A stretch of DNA of 64,000 nt from Ovis canadensis (GCF_042477335.2 NC_091250.1:130731384-130795383); one strand, 5' to 3'. Counted from the stretch's first letter, positions 11,970 through 24,074 are shown. Numbers and translations: made by a program. The notes: generated by a model not told the origin, from the sequence alone.

Positions 11970-12198
11970 AGTGTGTACGTGCGTGCTCAGTCGTGTCCGA
12001 CTCTCTGCACCCCATGGACTGTAGCCCACGAGGCTCCTCTGTCCATGGGATTCTCCAGGCAAGAATACTGGAGTGGGTTGCCATTTCCTTCTCCGGGGGA
12101 ATCTTCCCCACCCAGGGATGGAATCCATATCTCTGCCATCTCATGCATTGGCAGGCAGATTCTTTACCGCTGCGCCACATGGGACGGCCCGGATGTTG
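11970..12198 (-). mobile_element. Bov-tA SINE
   Basis: BovA body ('ctccaggcaagaatactgga') joined to a reversed tRNA-like head ending 'gattctttaccgctgcgcca'. Exact 9-bp duplication CTACCTGAG at 11961-11969 and 12199-12207. Confidence 0.93.
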
Positions 12199-12265
12199 CT
12201 ACCTGAGTGACCTTGAGCAAATCACATTCTTGTGCCCTGAGCTTTGCTCTCATCTGCCCAGGAAT
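12199..12265 (+). mobile_element. MIR SINE fragment
   Basis: MIR core-like 'gtgaccttgagcaaatcac' and 'ctttgctctcatctg', lying directly after the Bov-tA insertion. Confidence 0.5.
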
Positions 12266-12559
12266 TCATCAGCCTGGGATTCTAGGCTCCAGCAGCTCTT
12301 CACATAACACACACAGCAGCGCCACATCCCTCCGTGAGAAGCTGGGGCACGCGGCTGATTTCCTGCAGGGCCCATCTCCGCGACTGCGCTCCAGCCCCGT
12401 GCCTTCCTCCAGGTGACAGAGCTGGGATGAAAAGCCATTGGCAGCCACCTGCACAACCAGAACTGCTGACACTCTTCCCCGTTCCCTTTTAGACATTTGC
12501 CCAAAAGCATTTTTCATGACGTGGCAGAAGGAAGAAGAACAGGTTTTTCAGCCCATGCA

Positions 12560-12680
12560 TTCAACAAGTATTGATTAATCCACGTACTGGGCCCTGGTAA
12601 CAGAGCAAGTGAATGTGAGAGACAGCCATCTCAGCCTTGGGGGAGGTGGGGAGGAGGAGACAGACAAATCAAATGACACC
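12560..12680 (-). mobile_element. L2 LINE 3' end
   Basis: Reads on the plus strand like the reversed L2 terminus: 'attcaacaagtattgatt', then 'gtactgggccctggtaac', then an 'ggaggagacagacaaatc' segment. Confidence 0.55.
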
Positions 12681-12689
12681 TGAGAGAGT

Positions 12690-13680
12690 GAGAAATTCTC
12701 TAGAAAAAGAAGTGCAGCAGCAAAGAGGAGAAGGGACGTGTCCACCGCACGGGAAGGCTCACGTCATGAAATGTACATAGGGAACAGGCACGGGGGAGGG
12801 ACAGACGGACTGAAACCAAAGCCTCTGCAAGGTGACACTCTCCTCCCCTCCACCCTTCCCTCCTCAAAACAGTGGGAAAAGTGTGTGTCTGCTGAGCAGG
12901 GACGGGACCCATCACATTAGGGCAAGGTTCTAAGACGGCTTCGGATTTCAGGTGTCTTATAGCCCAAGCTGTGCATTTCAAGGCAAAGTCTCTAAGCCAT
13001 ATGGCCAATGGCTGAATGCCTTTTTTTTTCCTAATGAGAAACATGTAAATATGGGTAAATGTGTTTGTTTGTGTGACTGCTTTGTGCCTGCACCACGCAG
13101 ACGGGGCTAACAGACGGTCCGGGTTTTGCTGCATTTGCCAGCTTGCGGTAAAGAGGCTTCCACGACTGTTCTAATTGTTTATAAATAGCACAAACACCCA
13201 AACGTGCAGATTAAGCCAAGCTGTGCTTTTAGCCACTGCTGCCGTGATGACAGCAAACGCCAACAGGCGAATCAGAGGGCTGTCAGACAGACGGCAAGAG
13301 AAGGCCCCATCTCTCCGCGACACGTGAGGAACAGGAGGCAGCAGCTCGAGGCACCCACAGCCTGCACTTTGTCCTGGGGTACACCCTGCTTCCTGCGTGT
13401 CCTTGCTCCATCGGCTCGGACGGCACTCACATCGGTTGCTGAAGGTGCCGTGCCTTCTATCATAACCAGAGCCCACATTCTCAGCACCAGCCGCGGTCTG
13501 CAGGCCTGCGGCAGACACAGTAGATGGCGGGTGCAGGGCCTTCCGTCTCGGAGATCCCTGCCACAGCCCAGACTAAGAGTCAGAAAACATCTGAGCAGAA
13601 GGTGGAAGAGCCCACCACTCTCCATCCAAAAGGTCCACACAGACAAGTCGGAAAAAGGAGCCACAAACACACGACGAACC
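12690..13680. other. Intronic sequence, no gene seen
   Basis: Frames of up to 170 codons (13204-13716 plus) overlap on both strands and show no known domain. A T run lies at 13021-13030. Nothing else is recognised. Confidence 0.35.
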
Positions 13681-13689
13681 ACTCAGCCT

Positions 13690-14135
13690 CGCTGCCGCTC
13701 AAAAACACAAAAGTAAAACACACCGTCTTACATGTCAGATCAACAAGCCACGGCTTCAAATGATCAGACAGTATCAGTAAGGACGCAGGAAGAGGGCCTC
13801 CCCTGTGCGCTGCTCATGAGGATGTGGGCGGAGACCACCTTTGCGATGAATAGTGTGGCTTGGTGATCTGACCACACGTGTGGTCACGCCCTGTCATCTT
13901 CTCACTCCCAGAACCGTGTTCCAGGAAAATAATCAGAGATGCACACCCAGTTCTACAAACAAGCATTTTCATGACCTATAACGGCACTGTGAATTGTAAA
14001 CTTCACATTTCTAACGTTGCATAAACCTTTAAGCCACAATTTGAGACAGTTATAAATCACCTTCTGAAAGAATGTTTTAGTGATATGATAAAAATGCTCA
14101 CTGGTATTTGTTGAATAAAAGATTTCAAAAATATA
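13690..14135 (+). mobile_element. Possible old L1/HAL1 relic
   Basis: Order and wording resemble the ORF2 end of ancient L1 ('gctgctcatgaggatgtggg', 'ggaaaataatcagagatgca'). Too diverged for a firm call. Confidence 0.35.
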
Positions 14136-14273
14136 CAATATCCATTTTACTTACTTACTAAAGCTCAGAAAAGAAAAGGACCTCTTGTCAGGGGTCCCCA
14201 CAAACACCCCCAGGCCCAATGGTCAGCTAGGAGGACTCACAGGACAGCAGACAGACACACTCAAGAGCTGTGG

Positions 14274-14412
14274 GGTTTTTGTTTTGTTCTCTTTTAAATC
14301 GGTCCCGCTGTGCAGCATGTGGGGCCTTAGTTCTCCAACCGGGGATCGAACTGGTGCCCCCTTCCCATGGAAGCGTTGAGTCTCAGTCACTGCTCCACCA
14401 GGGGCGTCCTCC
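14274..14412 (-). mobile_element. CHR-type SINE
   Basis: Reversed CHR sequence with 'gcagcatgtggggcctta' and 'ccaaccggggatcgaact', ending 'ccaccaggggcgtcc'. Exact 10-bp duplication AGAGCTGTGG at 14264-14273 and 14413-14422. Confidence 0.88.
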
Positions 14413-14668
14413 AGAGCTGTGGTTTATCACAGCAGGAAGGTACAAGGCAGCGTGGGCAAGCCACAGGGCGCAGAGGGCAAGACCCAGGGGAGACCAGGCG
14501 TGAGCTCCCAGGAGCCAACCCCCCCATGGAGCCACACAGCAACAACACACGTGACGCTCGCCCCTTGACCCCGGGAAGCCCGCGGAGACCCAGCGCCAGG
14601 GGTCTGACTGGAGGCTGGCACACAGGCCTGCTCTGCCTAGCACATCACACCCGGGCTCCCAGAAGGAA

Positions 14669-14875
14669 AGCAGGCTTCCCTGCTGGCTCAGTGGTAAAGC
14701 ATCCGCCTGCCAGCACAGGAGATGTGGCTTTGATCCCTGGGTTGGGAAGATCCCCTGGAGGAGGGCATGGCAACCTACTGCATATTCTTGCCTAGAGAGC
14801 CCCATGGACAGAGGAGCCTGTAGGGTACAGTCCATGGGGTCGCAGAGAGTCGGCCACGACTGACCACAGCACACA
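14669..14875 (+). mobile_element. Bov-tA SINE
   Basis: tRNA-like head ('ggctcagtggtaaagcatcc', 'tttgatccctgggttggg') followed by the BovA body ('catggacagaggagcctg'), ending near 'ggccacgactgacc'. Confidence 0.9.
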
Positions 14876-15009
14876 GCACGTGCCATCTGCACCCCGGCCG
14901 GGGCCCAGGAGGGCACTGCCGCCAGCCGGATGAAGGGCTGGCCTGAGACCCACGTTCCCAGAGCCCAGCCAACTGCATCTGCTTCAGTAACACACAGGCT
15001 TGAGAGCTT

Positions 15010-15155
15010 CCAAAACGGAGAAGCACACAGCGCAGGGAATTGGAGCCAGTATCTTGTAATAAGTTTTCGTGAAGTGTCATCTATAAACAGACTGAATCAC
15101 GACGCTGCACATCTGAAGCTGATAAATCATCCGATACTTCAATTTTTTAAAAAAA
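15010..15155 (+). mobile_element. Artiodactyl L1 3' end
   Basis: Contains the usual L1 tail order: 'gcagggaattggagccagta', 'tcttgtaataag', 'gactgaatcacgacgctgca', 'atacttcaattttttaaaa'. Decayed and short. Confidence 0.6.
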
Positions 15156-15159
15156 AGGA

Positions 15160-17023
15160 CATAGCACTTTCACAGGGGTGACCTCATCAGCTCTCGCAAA
15201 ACCCTTCGAGAGAAGCAGAACAGAAAAGGAAGGTCGCCCCAAGACTCTGGGTGACTTATCCAAAGTCCGAGAGCTGGGCGGGGGAAGACAGGCTCCGGCG
15301 GCATGTTACCCGGGACACTTGACTCCTCACTGTGCGCACAGCCCACTCAGCGCCTAAAAGCGAGAGCAGATGCCGACCTCGGGGCGTGAAACAGCAGCGA
15401 GAAAGGAGGGTGAAGACACGTGTCATTTTTCAGCTCAAAAAGCGACTCTCTCCCTCGGGCAGTAGAGCGGGAACCCAAACCCAGTTCCCAGAACTGAAAA
15501 GCTCTGAGTCTGCTTCTTGGCAGGTCATCCTTCGGGTTGAACGAGCGGGAGATCAAGCACAGGGGTCCCTCCTGGAGGACAGTCCATTCAGAAGGTTCAA
15601 AACCACCCCAAACACACACACAAGGTCAGCCTAGGGTTTCAAGAATGCCCACGCCTCGGGGAGAAAGGAGGCAGAGGACAGGCCATCTCACAGCTCCGAA
15701 ATGAACTGAAATTCCCCAGATGTAAGGGGTCCAGAGAAGGCTACCCCGAACGTGTCCTGAGCACCACCATGTCAGCAAGGGAGGAACGGGGTCACCAGAG
15801 GCCCGAGATCTACTCCCAGCCAGCTGCTAGCTCAACCCATGACCTTGCTCAAGGCTCTCAGCTTCCGCAAGCCACAGTGAAGTCATCGGAAAACAGAAGG
15901 CACAAACTTGCCTTTTTCACAGAACAGCCGAGGGGGTAAAATGAGCTAATGGATTTAAAAATTCCTAGTGAACTATGAAGCAAACATAAACTTAAGGAAC
16001 CATGATCACTGTCAAAAACAACCATGCAAAATCGAGTTAGAGGATGACAGCCTTTTCCTCCTGTCTTCGCCCCCGACCGAAAGCAACACGGCCTACAGCT
16101 GGGGGCTCGGGCCCGGACGCCCACAGCGCACACTGCGTCATTCCCTCCGAGTCCTCCAAGAGAGAAGCAAGCGGATATGCAAGACCAAGTTTCATCTCCT
16201 CCAAGGGTCTCAAGTCACCCAGACTTAGAGCAGAGCTGAGCCGGGAAGGGAACCGCCGCCGCTAGGCTCGACGGCTATCATCTGCTCACTCCTGGAGCCA
16301 AGGTGAGAGAGCGGCCGGATGTCAAGTGACGACCCTCCACCCCTGTGCTGAAAGCAGAGTCGCCATGCAGGGTGGGGCTCTCGGAAGACACGCCCGGGGT
16401 TCCCCACCACCGCGCTCAGCATCACCTTCGGCACTCGGGGTGCTCCCTCCTCGCAGCTGCCTCCACTCACGCCAGGGAAAGTTAACACACACTGCGGGCC
16501 CCTCGCAGAGCACCAAGCAGATGATCGGCTGACGCCTCTCCCTGAGCTCACCGACAGCCGCCTTCCCCCAAAATCAGGCTGCAAAATCCCAGGAACACAG
16601 GTAAACGATTCCCAAACTGCTTTGTTCTTTCTCCGCTCCGGAGGAAGACGGATTGAAATGGTCAGTCTCCGAGTCGGACCTCAAAGAGCCCGCGACAGCA
16701 CCTGGCCCGACCCTCCTGGTTCGGCTGTGGGATGTGGCGCCCAGGAAAAGGAGGCAAATAGTCTGGGTTAGTGACAGAGCCGGAACCAAGACCTCCTCGC
16801 CGAGCCTCTGGGCCAAGCTCCTGCAGCAACGCCAGCCTGTGGAGCTTTTCTCCCTAATGAAGGAAAGGAAAATGAGGCCTGGGCAAAGGCCATGCGACCT
16901 GTACTACAGCCACGTGAGAGCTTATTTAGCACAGACTCCAGGGGAGGTGCTTCCTATCACGTATACAAGCACAAACACGTAACGACTTTGGACTTCTTAA
17001 CCTGTGTTAATAAAGCACAAACT
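15160..17023. other. Intronic sequence with a MIR relic
   Basis: Positions 15165-15290 resemble a reversed MIR. The remainder to 17023 has no repeat I can name and only chance frames, the longest 119 codons (16225-16584 minus). CpG dinucleotides are moderately common at 16050-16830, but I see no promoter. Confidence 0.35.
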
Positions 17024-17035
17024 CTACCCTCTGTT

Positions 17036-17167
17036 TGGAGAAGGAAAGGGCAACCCACTCCAGTATTCTTGCCTGGAGAATCCTGTAGACAGTGGAGCCT
17101 GGTGGGCTGCCGTCTACGGGGTTGCACAGAGTCAGACATGACTGAAGCGACTTAGCAGCAGCAGCAG
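17036..17167 (+). mobile_element. BovA monomer SINE
   Basis: A single BovA unit from 'ggagaaggaaagggcaaccc' to a (GCA)n tail. Exact 12-bp duplication CTACCCTCTGTT at 17024-17035 and 17168-17179. Confidence 0.93.
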
Positions 17168-17204
17168 CTACCCTCTGTTCCAAGGGCACACGGTGTACGC
17201 CCCA

Positions 17205-17345
17205 TTATTTTAACACTGACCATCTTCTATCAAGGCCGTGTGTCCATCCACCCCACCAGGCTGCTGTCCATGATAGCAGGGATCAGATACTGTCCTTCGA
17301 GCCCCAATGCCCATATAACACTCAATAAATGATCACTGAACTACG
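17205..17345 (+). mobile_element. L2 LINE 3' end
   Basis: Ends in the L2 motif 'cactcaataaatgatcactga', preceded by an 'agcagggatcagatactgtc' stretch. Confidence 0.5.
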
Positions 17346-17469
17346 TTAGCTGCTAAAACATTTTCAACTGGCATCGACAAGACTGATGTAGTGAATTGAG
17401 TCGATGCAGATTTCATACCACGTAGCTTTATGCCACCGTGTGGACTTAGCCTGCGCTCTGCTGTATTAT

Positions 17470-17590
17470 CATTCGTAAATACTCAGTGAGCACTTCCGAG
17501 GTGCTAGATATTGCTAAGCAAGGAGGATGTGGCATTGACAGCAACAATCAGAGTCCTGGCTCAGACAGAACTTCGAGTCTAATGGGGCAA
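17470..17590 (-). mobile_element. L2 LINE 3' end (reversed)
   Basis: Plus-strand text 'tcagtgagcacttccgaggt', 'gctagatattgctaagcaag' and 'ttcgagtctaatggggcaag' follows the reversed L2 terminus. Confidence 0.5.
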
Positions 17591-17597
17591 GGGTGGG

Positions 17598-17810
17598 GAC
17601 GCCCCGGTGGCTCAGCGGTAAAGAATCCGCCCGCCAAGGCAGGAGACACGGGAGATGAATCCCTGGGTGGGGAAGATCCCTTGAAGGAGGAAATGGTGGC
17701 CCACTCCAGTATTCTTGCACAGAAAATCCCATGGACAGAGGAGCCGGGGGGCTACAGTCTGTGGGGTTGCAAAGAGTGAGACAGGACTGAGCGACTGAAC
17801 ACAGACGAAG
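17598..17810 (+). mobile_element. Bov-tA SINE
   Basis: Head 'ggtggctcagcggtaaagaa', body 'cactccagtattcttgcaca', end 'gacaggactgagcgactgaa'. Confidence 0.92.
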
Positions 17811-18767
17811 AACAGGTGAAAACATTATCAGTTTGATGGGAGACAGCTAAGAAGGAAAGGCACAGGGGGCCACAGGAAGCACCTAACCCATGAATAACAG
17901 CACCTCAGCACTCCCTCTGGCGTAAGCTCACATCCCCTAAGGCTACTAATGAGGCCACAGTGAAACCACCCCTGGGTGCTGGAACTCACCGCAGAGGAGT
18001 GTCCAGGAAGAAACCAAAGAAGCAAATGGAGCTCCAGGACCCTTCAAGCAGATTAAAATCAGCTTTCAGAGGAGGGCTCCAGTTGTGAAATCCCTTAGCT
18101 ACACACTCACTGGAAACAAGGTGCCCATGGGGCTGATACCTAAGCACCCTCCACAAGTTAAAGCTAAAGAAACCTTTGGTTCTAAGGCTAAGGATGAACT
18201 ATCTCTGACAAATGTATTAACTCTGAATACGTACATTGAAAATCTAAATGACTGAAAAAAAAATACTAATAAGAAAGAAAAACTCCATGATGCGATTAGT
18301 TGCTGGCAAAGTTCCTAAACACTTGCTGCGTGCTGGCAGAGGCGCTAAGCTGCTCGCTTTATGTCTGTGTTTGCACTTGAACCTCAACCCCTCCTGTCAG
18401 ATGACAGTGGCTCCTGTCTGGAAGTGAGCTGTAGACAAGTCTTACAACTTTCCCCAGTTCTCATGGCTCGTCAGCAAGAGCCAGGCAGCCTGACTCTACA
18501 GGCCTTGCTCAGAGGTAACATTTATCAGCTGCTGGGCACAGAGCTAGAGCAGACAGGAGGGCAACAAATACCCACACGGCTCTAGACACCCCAAGTCCTT
18601 CGAGGCCGATCAGACTAGACTTGCTCTGGCTCTGCGTAACCAGCTGTCATCGCATTATTCCACGAATTGAAAGAAGAATGGGTAGATGACCCCCAGCATA
18701 AACAGAGGGGCTGACGGACATACTCATGGTAAATATTAACAGGATGTGAACAGTGAAAACAGGGAAA
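17811..18767. other. Intronic sequence, no gene seen
   Basis: A weak reversed MIR is possible at 18315-18420. The rest is not recognised. Confidence 0.35.
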
Positions 18768-18958
18768 GTGTTAGCTGCTCAGCCGTGTCCGACTCTTTGT
18801 GATCCCATGGGCTATAGCCCGCCAGGCTCCTCCATCCATGGGATTCTCCAGTCAAAAATATTGGAGTGGGTAGCCATTTCCTTCTCCATGGGATCTTCCC
18901 AACCTGGGGGTGAAACCTGGGTCTCCGCACTGCAAGAGGATTCTGAGCCATCAGGAAG
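18768..18958 (-). mobile_element. Bov-tA SINE with internal deletion
   Basis: BovA body ('tgggattctccagtcaaaaa') and a tRNA-like part lacking roughly 15 bp between 'ctccgcactgcaagagg' and 'attctgagccatcaggaag'. Confidence 0.85.
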
Positions 18959-19682
18959 CAGCATTTATGTAATTTCCAAATCTATTTGCACAATGTTCTT
19001 AGTCACCCCAACAGCACTGCAAACCCTTCTACGCTGCTGAAAGCAGAAGGCGCTCGCATTACCTGGGACTCCCCTCACCTCGGACACTGGCGCTCAACCT
19101 CACCGTCTACCAAAATCACCTGGCCTCTTGTAGGGCCTCTAGACGCCAAAGTTCCATTCCCGGGGATTCTATTCCAGCAGGTGTGCAGAGAAACACATCC
19201 TCCAGTGGAGGAGAAGGGGTGCAACCCACAGCCCAGCCCTCGCACACTTCACCAGTTCACCAACACTCACTGAAACTCTAGGCACAAGGAAACGAGGCAG
19301 AGTGAGACAAGTCTGGCTCAATGCCCTAGAAGAGTGTACAGTTCTCTGTGCCTCTGGAATAAAGCAACCAATGCCAGAGATTTATTCCAGTCCAAACCAA
19401 ATAAACTCCCAGGTGAAAAAAGACTCTGGTGAAAGTTTACACACAAAACAACTTCCTTTACATTCCCCGTCAGTAGCCAGGGATCAACTCTGAGCCACGA
19501 GAAAGCTGCATGAAAGAAAAATTCAAGTCTGGGCCATTTTCCATCCTGGAAGTGCACCCTCCCCTCTAAAGAGCACAGGGCATCTTAGATTTACCGCACT
19601 GTCAAGGACGGAAACAGAGAACTCACACAATATAGAAAAGAGAGCCGCTGGGGCTCAAGGAACTGAGGACTCCAGTCCTAGG
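18959..19682. other. Intronic sequence with a possible MER5A relic
   Basis: Positions 19085-19190 resemble MER5A (hAT), with 'ccaaaatcacctggcctctt'. Otherwise nothing is recognised. Confidence 0.3.
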
Positions 19683-19957
19683 GAGTGAAAGTCGCTCAGT
19701 CGTGTCCAACTCTTTGCAACCCCATGGACTATACAGTCCATGGACTTCTCCAGGCCAGAATACTGGAGTGGGTAGCCTTTCCCTTCTCCAGGGGATCTTC
19801 CCAACCCAGGGATCAAACCCAGGTCTTCCTTTACCAGCTGAGCCACAAGGGAAGCCCAAGAATACTGGAGAAGATAGCCTATCCCTTCTCCAGCAGATCT
19901 TCCCAACCCAAGAATCTCCTGCATTGCAGGCAGATTCTTTACCAACTGAGCTATCAG
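19683..19957 (-). mobile_element. Bov-tA SINE with duplicated head
   Basis: A full reversed Bov-tA (19683-19858) is followed by a second partial tRNA-head unit ('gaatactggagaagatagcc' to 'accaactgagctatcag'). That unit is cut by a BovB insertion at 19958 and resumes briefly after 20157. Confidence 0.88.
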
Positions 19958-20144
19958 TTCAGTTCAGTCGCTCAGTCATACCCAACTCTGTGACCCCATG
20001 GACTGCAGCACGCCAGGCCTCCCTGTCCATCACCAACTCCCGGAGCTTGCTCATACTCACGTCCATCGAGTCGGTGATACCATCCAACCATCTCATCCTC
20101 TGTTGTCCCCTTCTCCTCCTGCCCTCAATAGTCCCCAGCATCAG
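19958..20144 (-). mobile_element. BovB LINE 3' fragment inside a Bov-tA
   Basis: The minus strand encodes [17 protein letters not shown] and ends in the BovB tail. An exact 12-bp duplication of host SINE sequence, CTGAGCTATCAG, flanks it at 19946-19957 and 20145-20156. This proves it entered the SINE later. Confidence 0.95.
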
Positions 20145-20156
20145 CTGAGCTATCAG

Positions 20157-22052
20157 GGATGTCTAAGCCTAGTCCTGGCCCCGGGGCCAATAAGCAGCAT
20201 CACCTTAGGGAGGTCCATTGTCCTCTCTGGTCTCAGGGTGGCCACCAGCTGAATGAGAGGGTCAAGTATGAAAAGGCAGGTGTCACCTCCAGAGCCTAGG
20301 AGTGATGAAAAGGAATTTCTGCCACCAACCAGAAGAATAACCAAAGGACTTTGCCCATCCTTAAGCCGTCACAAGTGAAAGCAGAGAACTAAGCAACCAG
20401 GCTACTTAGTGGCCGGGGCCAGCAGGACGCACGTGCTCTGAGTCCTGACCCAAGAGCGAAGGGGTTATCATCCATGTCATTCATCCGTCCCTCAGACACC
20501 TGGCGCGCCTTCCACGTGCCTAACGCTCCTCACTGCCCCCAGCTCCAGCCCGTCTCCTGCAGGCCTTCCCCACGTCCACGTGTCACCACGCTGCCTCGTC
20601 CAGTCCTCAGAGGAGCCCTTTGCTGTGGGTGGCTGTTGCAGACGAAAGTCACCACAGCCTAAGGAAGTTAAGAAATGGATTTGAGAGACCCCTCCCAGGC
20701 GTCGTTTTCCAGGGACCAGGGCCAGGCCAGAGCGGCAGGGCGTGGACACCCCCCCGCCCTCTCCAGCCCCTTGGCTGACCCAGCACTCCTCCGATCCTGG
20801 CAGCTCCGTCAAGGGCTGTTCTGAGGCCACAAAAGCCATAAACGTACCGGACTAATCCAGTCCATCTGTCTCCAGCAGATCTTTTACTTTTCATGCGGGT
20901 CACTTCTGTGAGCAGATGGGTTGAGAAAGGCTTTGGCAAGTTCCCATGAAGTGACTGCCCACCCGGTTCCCCCGGTCCTTCCCCTACCCGCACTGTGGGC
21001 CGCAGGCGGACTGGCGAGTGGGCGGTGAGCTCTCTTCTCCATGGCTCTCCCTGCGCCTTCGGTCCCTAAGGCGCTGAGCTGGTGCCAACAAATATGGGCA
21101 GGAAAGAGCCTCCTTCCCAGGCTGTGGGTGGAGGAGGGGCGTCCTCGGGTAGCCGTAACTCCACGATAGAGACCCTAGTGCTGTGCTGGGTGGCGGTGGG
21201 GGGTGCCCCGTGTCACAGGTACCACCACACACAAGGACCCACTGGTGCCCTAAGGCAGACCTACGACCGGGCTTTAAATTATTCCAGAAACACTGTTTAC
21301 ACCACGTCACCCCCACAGCATGCAAACGCCTTAACAGACTGCAGAGCTTTGCCTCCACACATCTCATCTGCTCCTCCCTGCAGCCTTGTGTGTGATCAGC
21401 CAGGATGTTCCATCACACCCCTCTCTTCGGAGAATGAAACCAAAATGCACAGACATGGAGGAGGAGCTTCTCCAGCGACATCCAGCGAGTATCAGAGCTG
21501 CGACGAGAGGCCTCCTGACACTAGCGAGCCATCAGCAGTGCTGCCAGCATCCCACGTGGTCCCTCCGAGGATCCTCCCCTGGTCTTACAGATGAGCAGGT
21601 GTGTCTCCGTAGAGTCCTTGGGATGCCCAAAGATAGGGAATAACATTTCTAACAAAACGTGCACCCTTGCTGAGCTGGTTGCACAGGCGAACAGAATTCA
21701 TTTGTGTTTTGGAAAGATCATCCTAGGGGCGATGTGGAAAATGAAGTACAGAAAGTATTCAATGTTTATTACAATGATTCAAATGCAACACGAGGTTCTA
21801 GCCCAGAGCCGAAACGGCGAGACTAGTGTGAGAAAAAAATACACATGCAAGAAACATACAATGAGGTCTAATTAGACCCAGAGGTGAAAGGAGAGTAAGA
21901 ACCATGGAGGGGTCTAGTCTGAGCACGAATGAGTAAGGATGCATTAACTCAGAAAAAACAAACCGGGCAGGGGAGTTGGATCTGGAAGAGAGAGGGGGAA
22001 GAGGTTGGACTTGAGCTGCAGAAGCAACTCCAGTTGAGGGACATGGTCATTT
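20157..22052. other. Intronic sequence, no gene seen
   Basis: The longest frames are 115-170 codons (20492-20839 minus; 21082-21594 plus), overlapping each other on opposite strands with no known domain. A MIR-like phrase ('gggaggtccattgtcctctc') lies at 20200-20220. Confidence 0.35.
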
Positions 22053-22285
22053 TTTAACATTCAACCTTTTTTTTAATCCTGTGGTGGGGTGTAAGCCAAT
22101 TAAGAAACAAATGTTGTGACAGTTTCAGGTGAACAGCGCAGGGACTCAGCCATATATGCATGCGTATCCATTCTCCCCCAGATCCCCTGCCCGCCCAGGA
22201 TGCCACGTAACACTGAGCAGAGATCCATGTGGTGTACGGTAGGTCCTTGTTGGTTATCCATTTTAAATATAGCAACCCACTCAAT
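22053..22285 (-). mobile_element. Artiodactyl L1 3' end (reversed)
   Basis: Reversed L1 terminus with 'ttgtgacagtttcaggtgaa', 'cactgagcagagatccatg' and 'gtaggtccttgttggttatc'. Non-coding. Confidence 0.7.
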
Positions 22286-22729
22286 CATTTTTCATTTGCA
22301 AAGTCCAGCACACAGCAGACTAGACCCCTGAAACTGTGGAAGGGAGCGAGGGAAGAAAAGCAAGGGGTGAACTCAGCAGAAGCGACCATCCAGACACCAG
22401 GGGCTGGGACAGAAACTGAGCGATCAACCCAATGTCAAGTTCACCAGCTCTTTAATTTAGTCAGTGACTCTGAGTGCCTGGACATAGGAGCTGGAGAGCC
22501 CTGCAGAGCCCGGGAGCTCACACAGCAGGGAGCTCAGAACTGAATGGGGGAGACAAATGGCCAGACGATGCGTGAATCACAGCAGAAGTGAGTGTGGTGA
22601 GGGGGCAGCAGAAGCCGTGGTGAGAGGCCATTCACACGTCTGTTTTTCAACGCACACCAACCTGCTGTTCAGACACCACTGTCAAAGCAAAGCACCTCCA
22701 GTCCTGCAGAGTACCCTCAGAACCATTCA

Positions 22730-22985
22730 GAGGCCTCAGCAAAACAAAAATTCTGATTTCAAGGGACTGCCCTGGTGGTCTAGTGGTTAAGACGCCAAGC
22801 TTCCAATGCAGGGGCTGCAGCATCGATCCCTCATCGGGGAACTAAGATCCCACAGGCCGCACAGCAAGGCAAAAAAAGAAAAACGCTGATTCCAGAGGTG
22901 GGGGCATGATAATTTGCATTTGTAACAAGCTCCCAAGCGACAGAGGTGTGCTGGCTGGAGGACCACTGCTCTTGGAGAACCGCTG
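22730..22985 (+). mobile_element. MER5A-like hAT element, split by a CHR SINE
   Basis: The right part is characteristic: 'gtgggggcatgataatttgc', 'atttgtaacaagctcccaag', then 'ttggagaaccgctgc'. A CHR SINE interrupts it at 22762-22885. Confidence 0.65.
22762..22885 (+). mobile_element. CHR-type tRNA-derived SINE
   Basis: Head 'gggactgccctggtggtcta', B-box-like 'catcgatccctcatcggg', A-rich end. Near-exact 9-bp duplication (CTGATTTCA 22753-22761, CTGATTCCA 22886-22894) inside the MER5A-like element. Confidence 0.88.
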
Positions 22986-23240
22986 CTCCAAGGGACAAGG
23001 GGAAGAAAGGGCAGGGCTGGCGCAGGCATGGTATTAGGAAGGATCTTAACACTGAGGAGCCAACTCTGCCCTTAACTCAGCGTGCGCCCGTGATCAAGTC
23101 ACCCAAATTCTCTGATCTTTGGCTTCCTGACATCAAAATGAGGGTATGCACTGCCGCGGCAGTCTTCAGAAGGAAAGCAAACTGAATGTGTGGTGAAGGA
23201 AATACTTGTAGTGTTTCCTCCTGAAGACTGTCATGGCAGT

Positions 23241-23485
23241 GGGTTGGAAAGATACCCTGGAGAAGGGATAGGCTACCCACTCCAGAATTCTTGGGCTTCC
23301 CTTGTGGCTCAGCTGGTAAAGAATCCACCTGCAGTGCGGGAGACCTGGGTTCAATTCCGGGGTTGGGAAGATCCCCTGGAGAAGGGAACAGCTATCCACT
23401 TTAGTATACTGCCTGGAGAATTCCATGGACTGTATGGTCCAGGGGTCCCAAAGAGTCAGACACGACTGAGCGACTTCCACCTTCA
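23241..23485 (+). mobile_element. Bov-tA SINE with extra 5' unit
   Basis: A partial unit ('gataccctggagaagggata') precedes a complete Bov-tA starting 'gggcttcccttgtggctcag', ending 'cacgactgagcgacttcc'. Confidence 0.9.
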
Positions 23486-23774
23486 AGTTGATGGTGATCT
23501 TTGGAGGATGGGATTAGGGTGAGTTTAAAAAAAAAACATTCAAAAAAAAAATTCACATGTGCACTTTTCTGCATTGTTTGACTTCTCTATAATGGGCATG
23601 CAAAATCTCAGAAGAACCATAAAGATTCTCGAAAAGCCAGAAGGTCTTAAATTCCTCTAGAAGAGCTCTCCAGCAAATAACATAATCAACTGAATGCTTA
23701 GCAACCAGCCTATTTTTATTAAACTTTCTTACTTTGAAATAACTGCAGCCTTACATGCAATTGTAAGAAAGAAG

Positions 23775-23900
23775 AAATCCCATACACTCTTTTGTAATCT
23801 TTATTTTATATTGGAGCGCGGTTGACTCATAATATTCACGTGTCAGGTTCATGTGTACAGCAAAGCGATTCAGTTAAACAAACATATATAATCCCAGACG
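23775..23900 (-). mobile_element. Artiodactyl L1 3' end (reversed) in old L1
   Basis: 'gtgtcaggttcatgtgtaca', 'gcaaagcgattcagttaaac' and 'aacatatataa' are the reversed terminus of a younger L1 subfamily, interrupting the L1M 3' UTR. Confidence 0.6.
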
Positions 23901-23904
23901 ATCT

Positions 23905-24061
23905 TTTAAAAAATATTTATTTGGCTGCATCGGGTCCTAGTTGTGGCCCATGAGATCTGAGCTGTGGCCTGTGGGATCTAGCTCGCCAGTCAGGGATTGA
24001 ACCCAGGCCCCCTGCATTGGGAATACAGAGTCTTAACCACTGGACCAATAGGGAAATCCCT
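23905..24061 (-). mobile_element. CHR-type SINE
   Basis: 'atttatttggctgcatcggg' to 'aaccactggaccaataggga', reversed CHR. Confidence 0.85.
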
Positions 24062-24074
24062 AATCTCGTATAAA

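Noticed and set aside
22762..22885. tRNA-like B-box sequences ('ggttcgatcc') here and in many places
   Set aside because: They belong to Bov-tA and CHR SINEs derived from tRNA; no intact cloverleaf tRNA gene is present.
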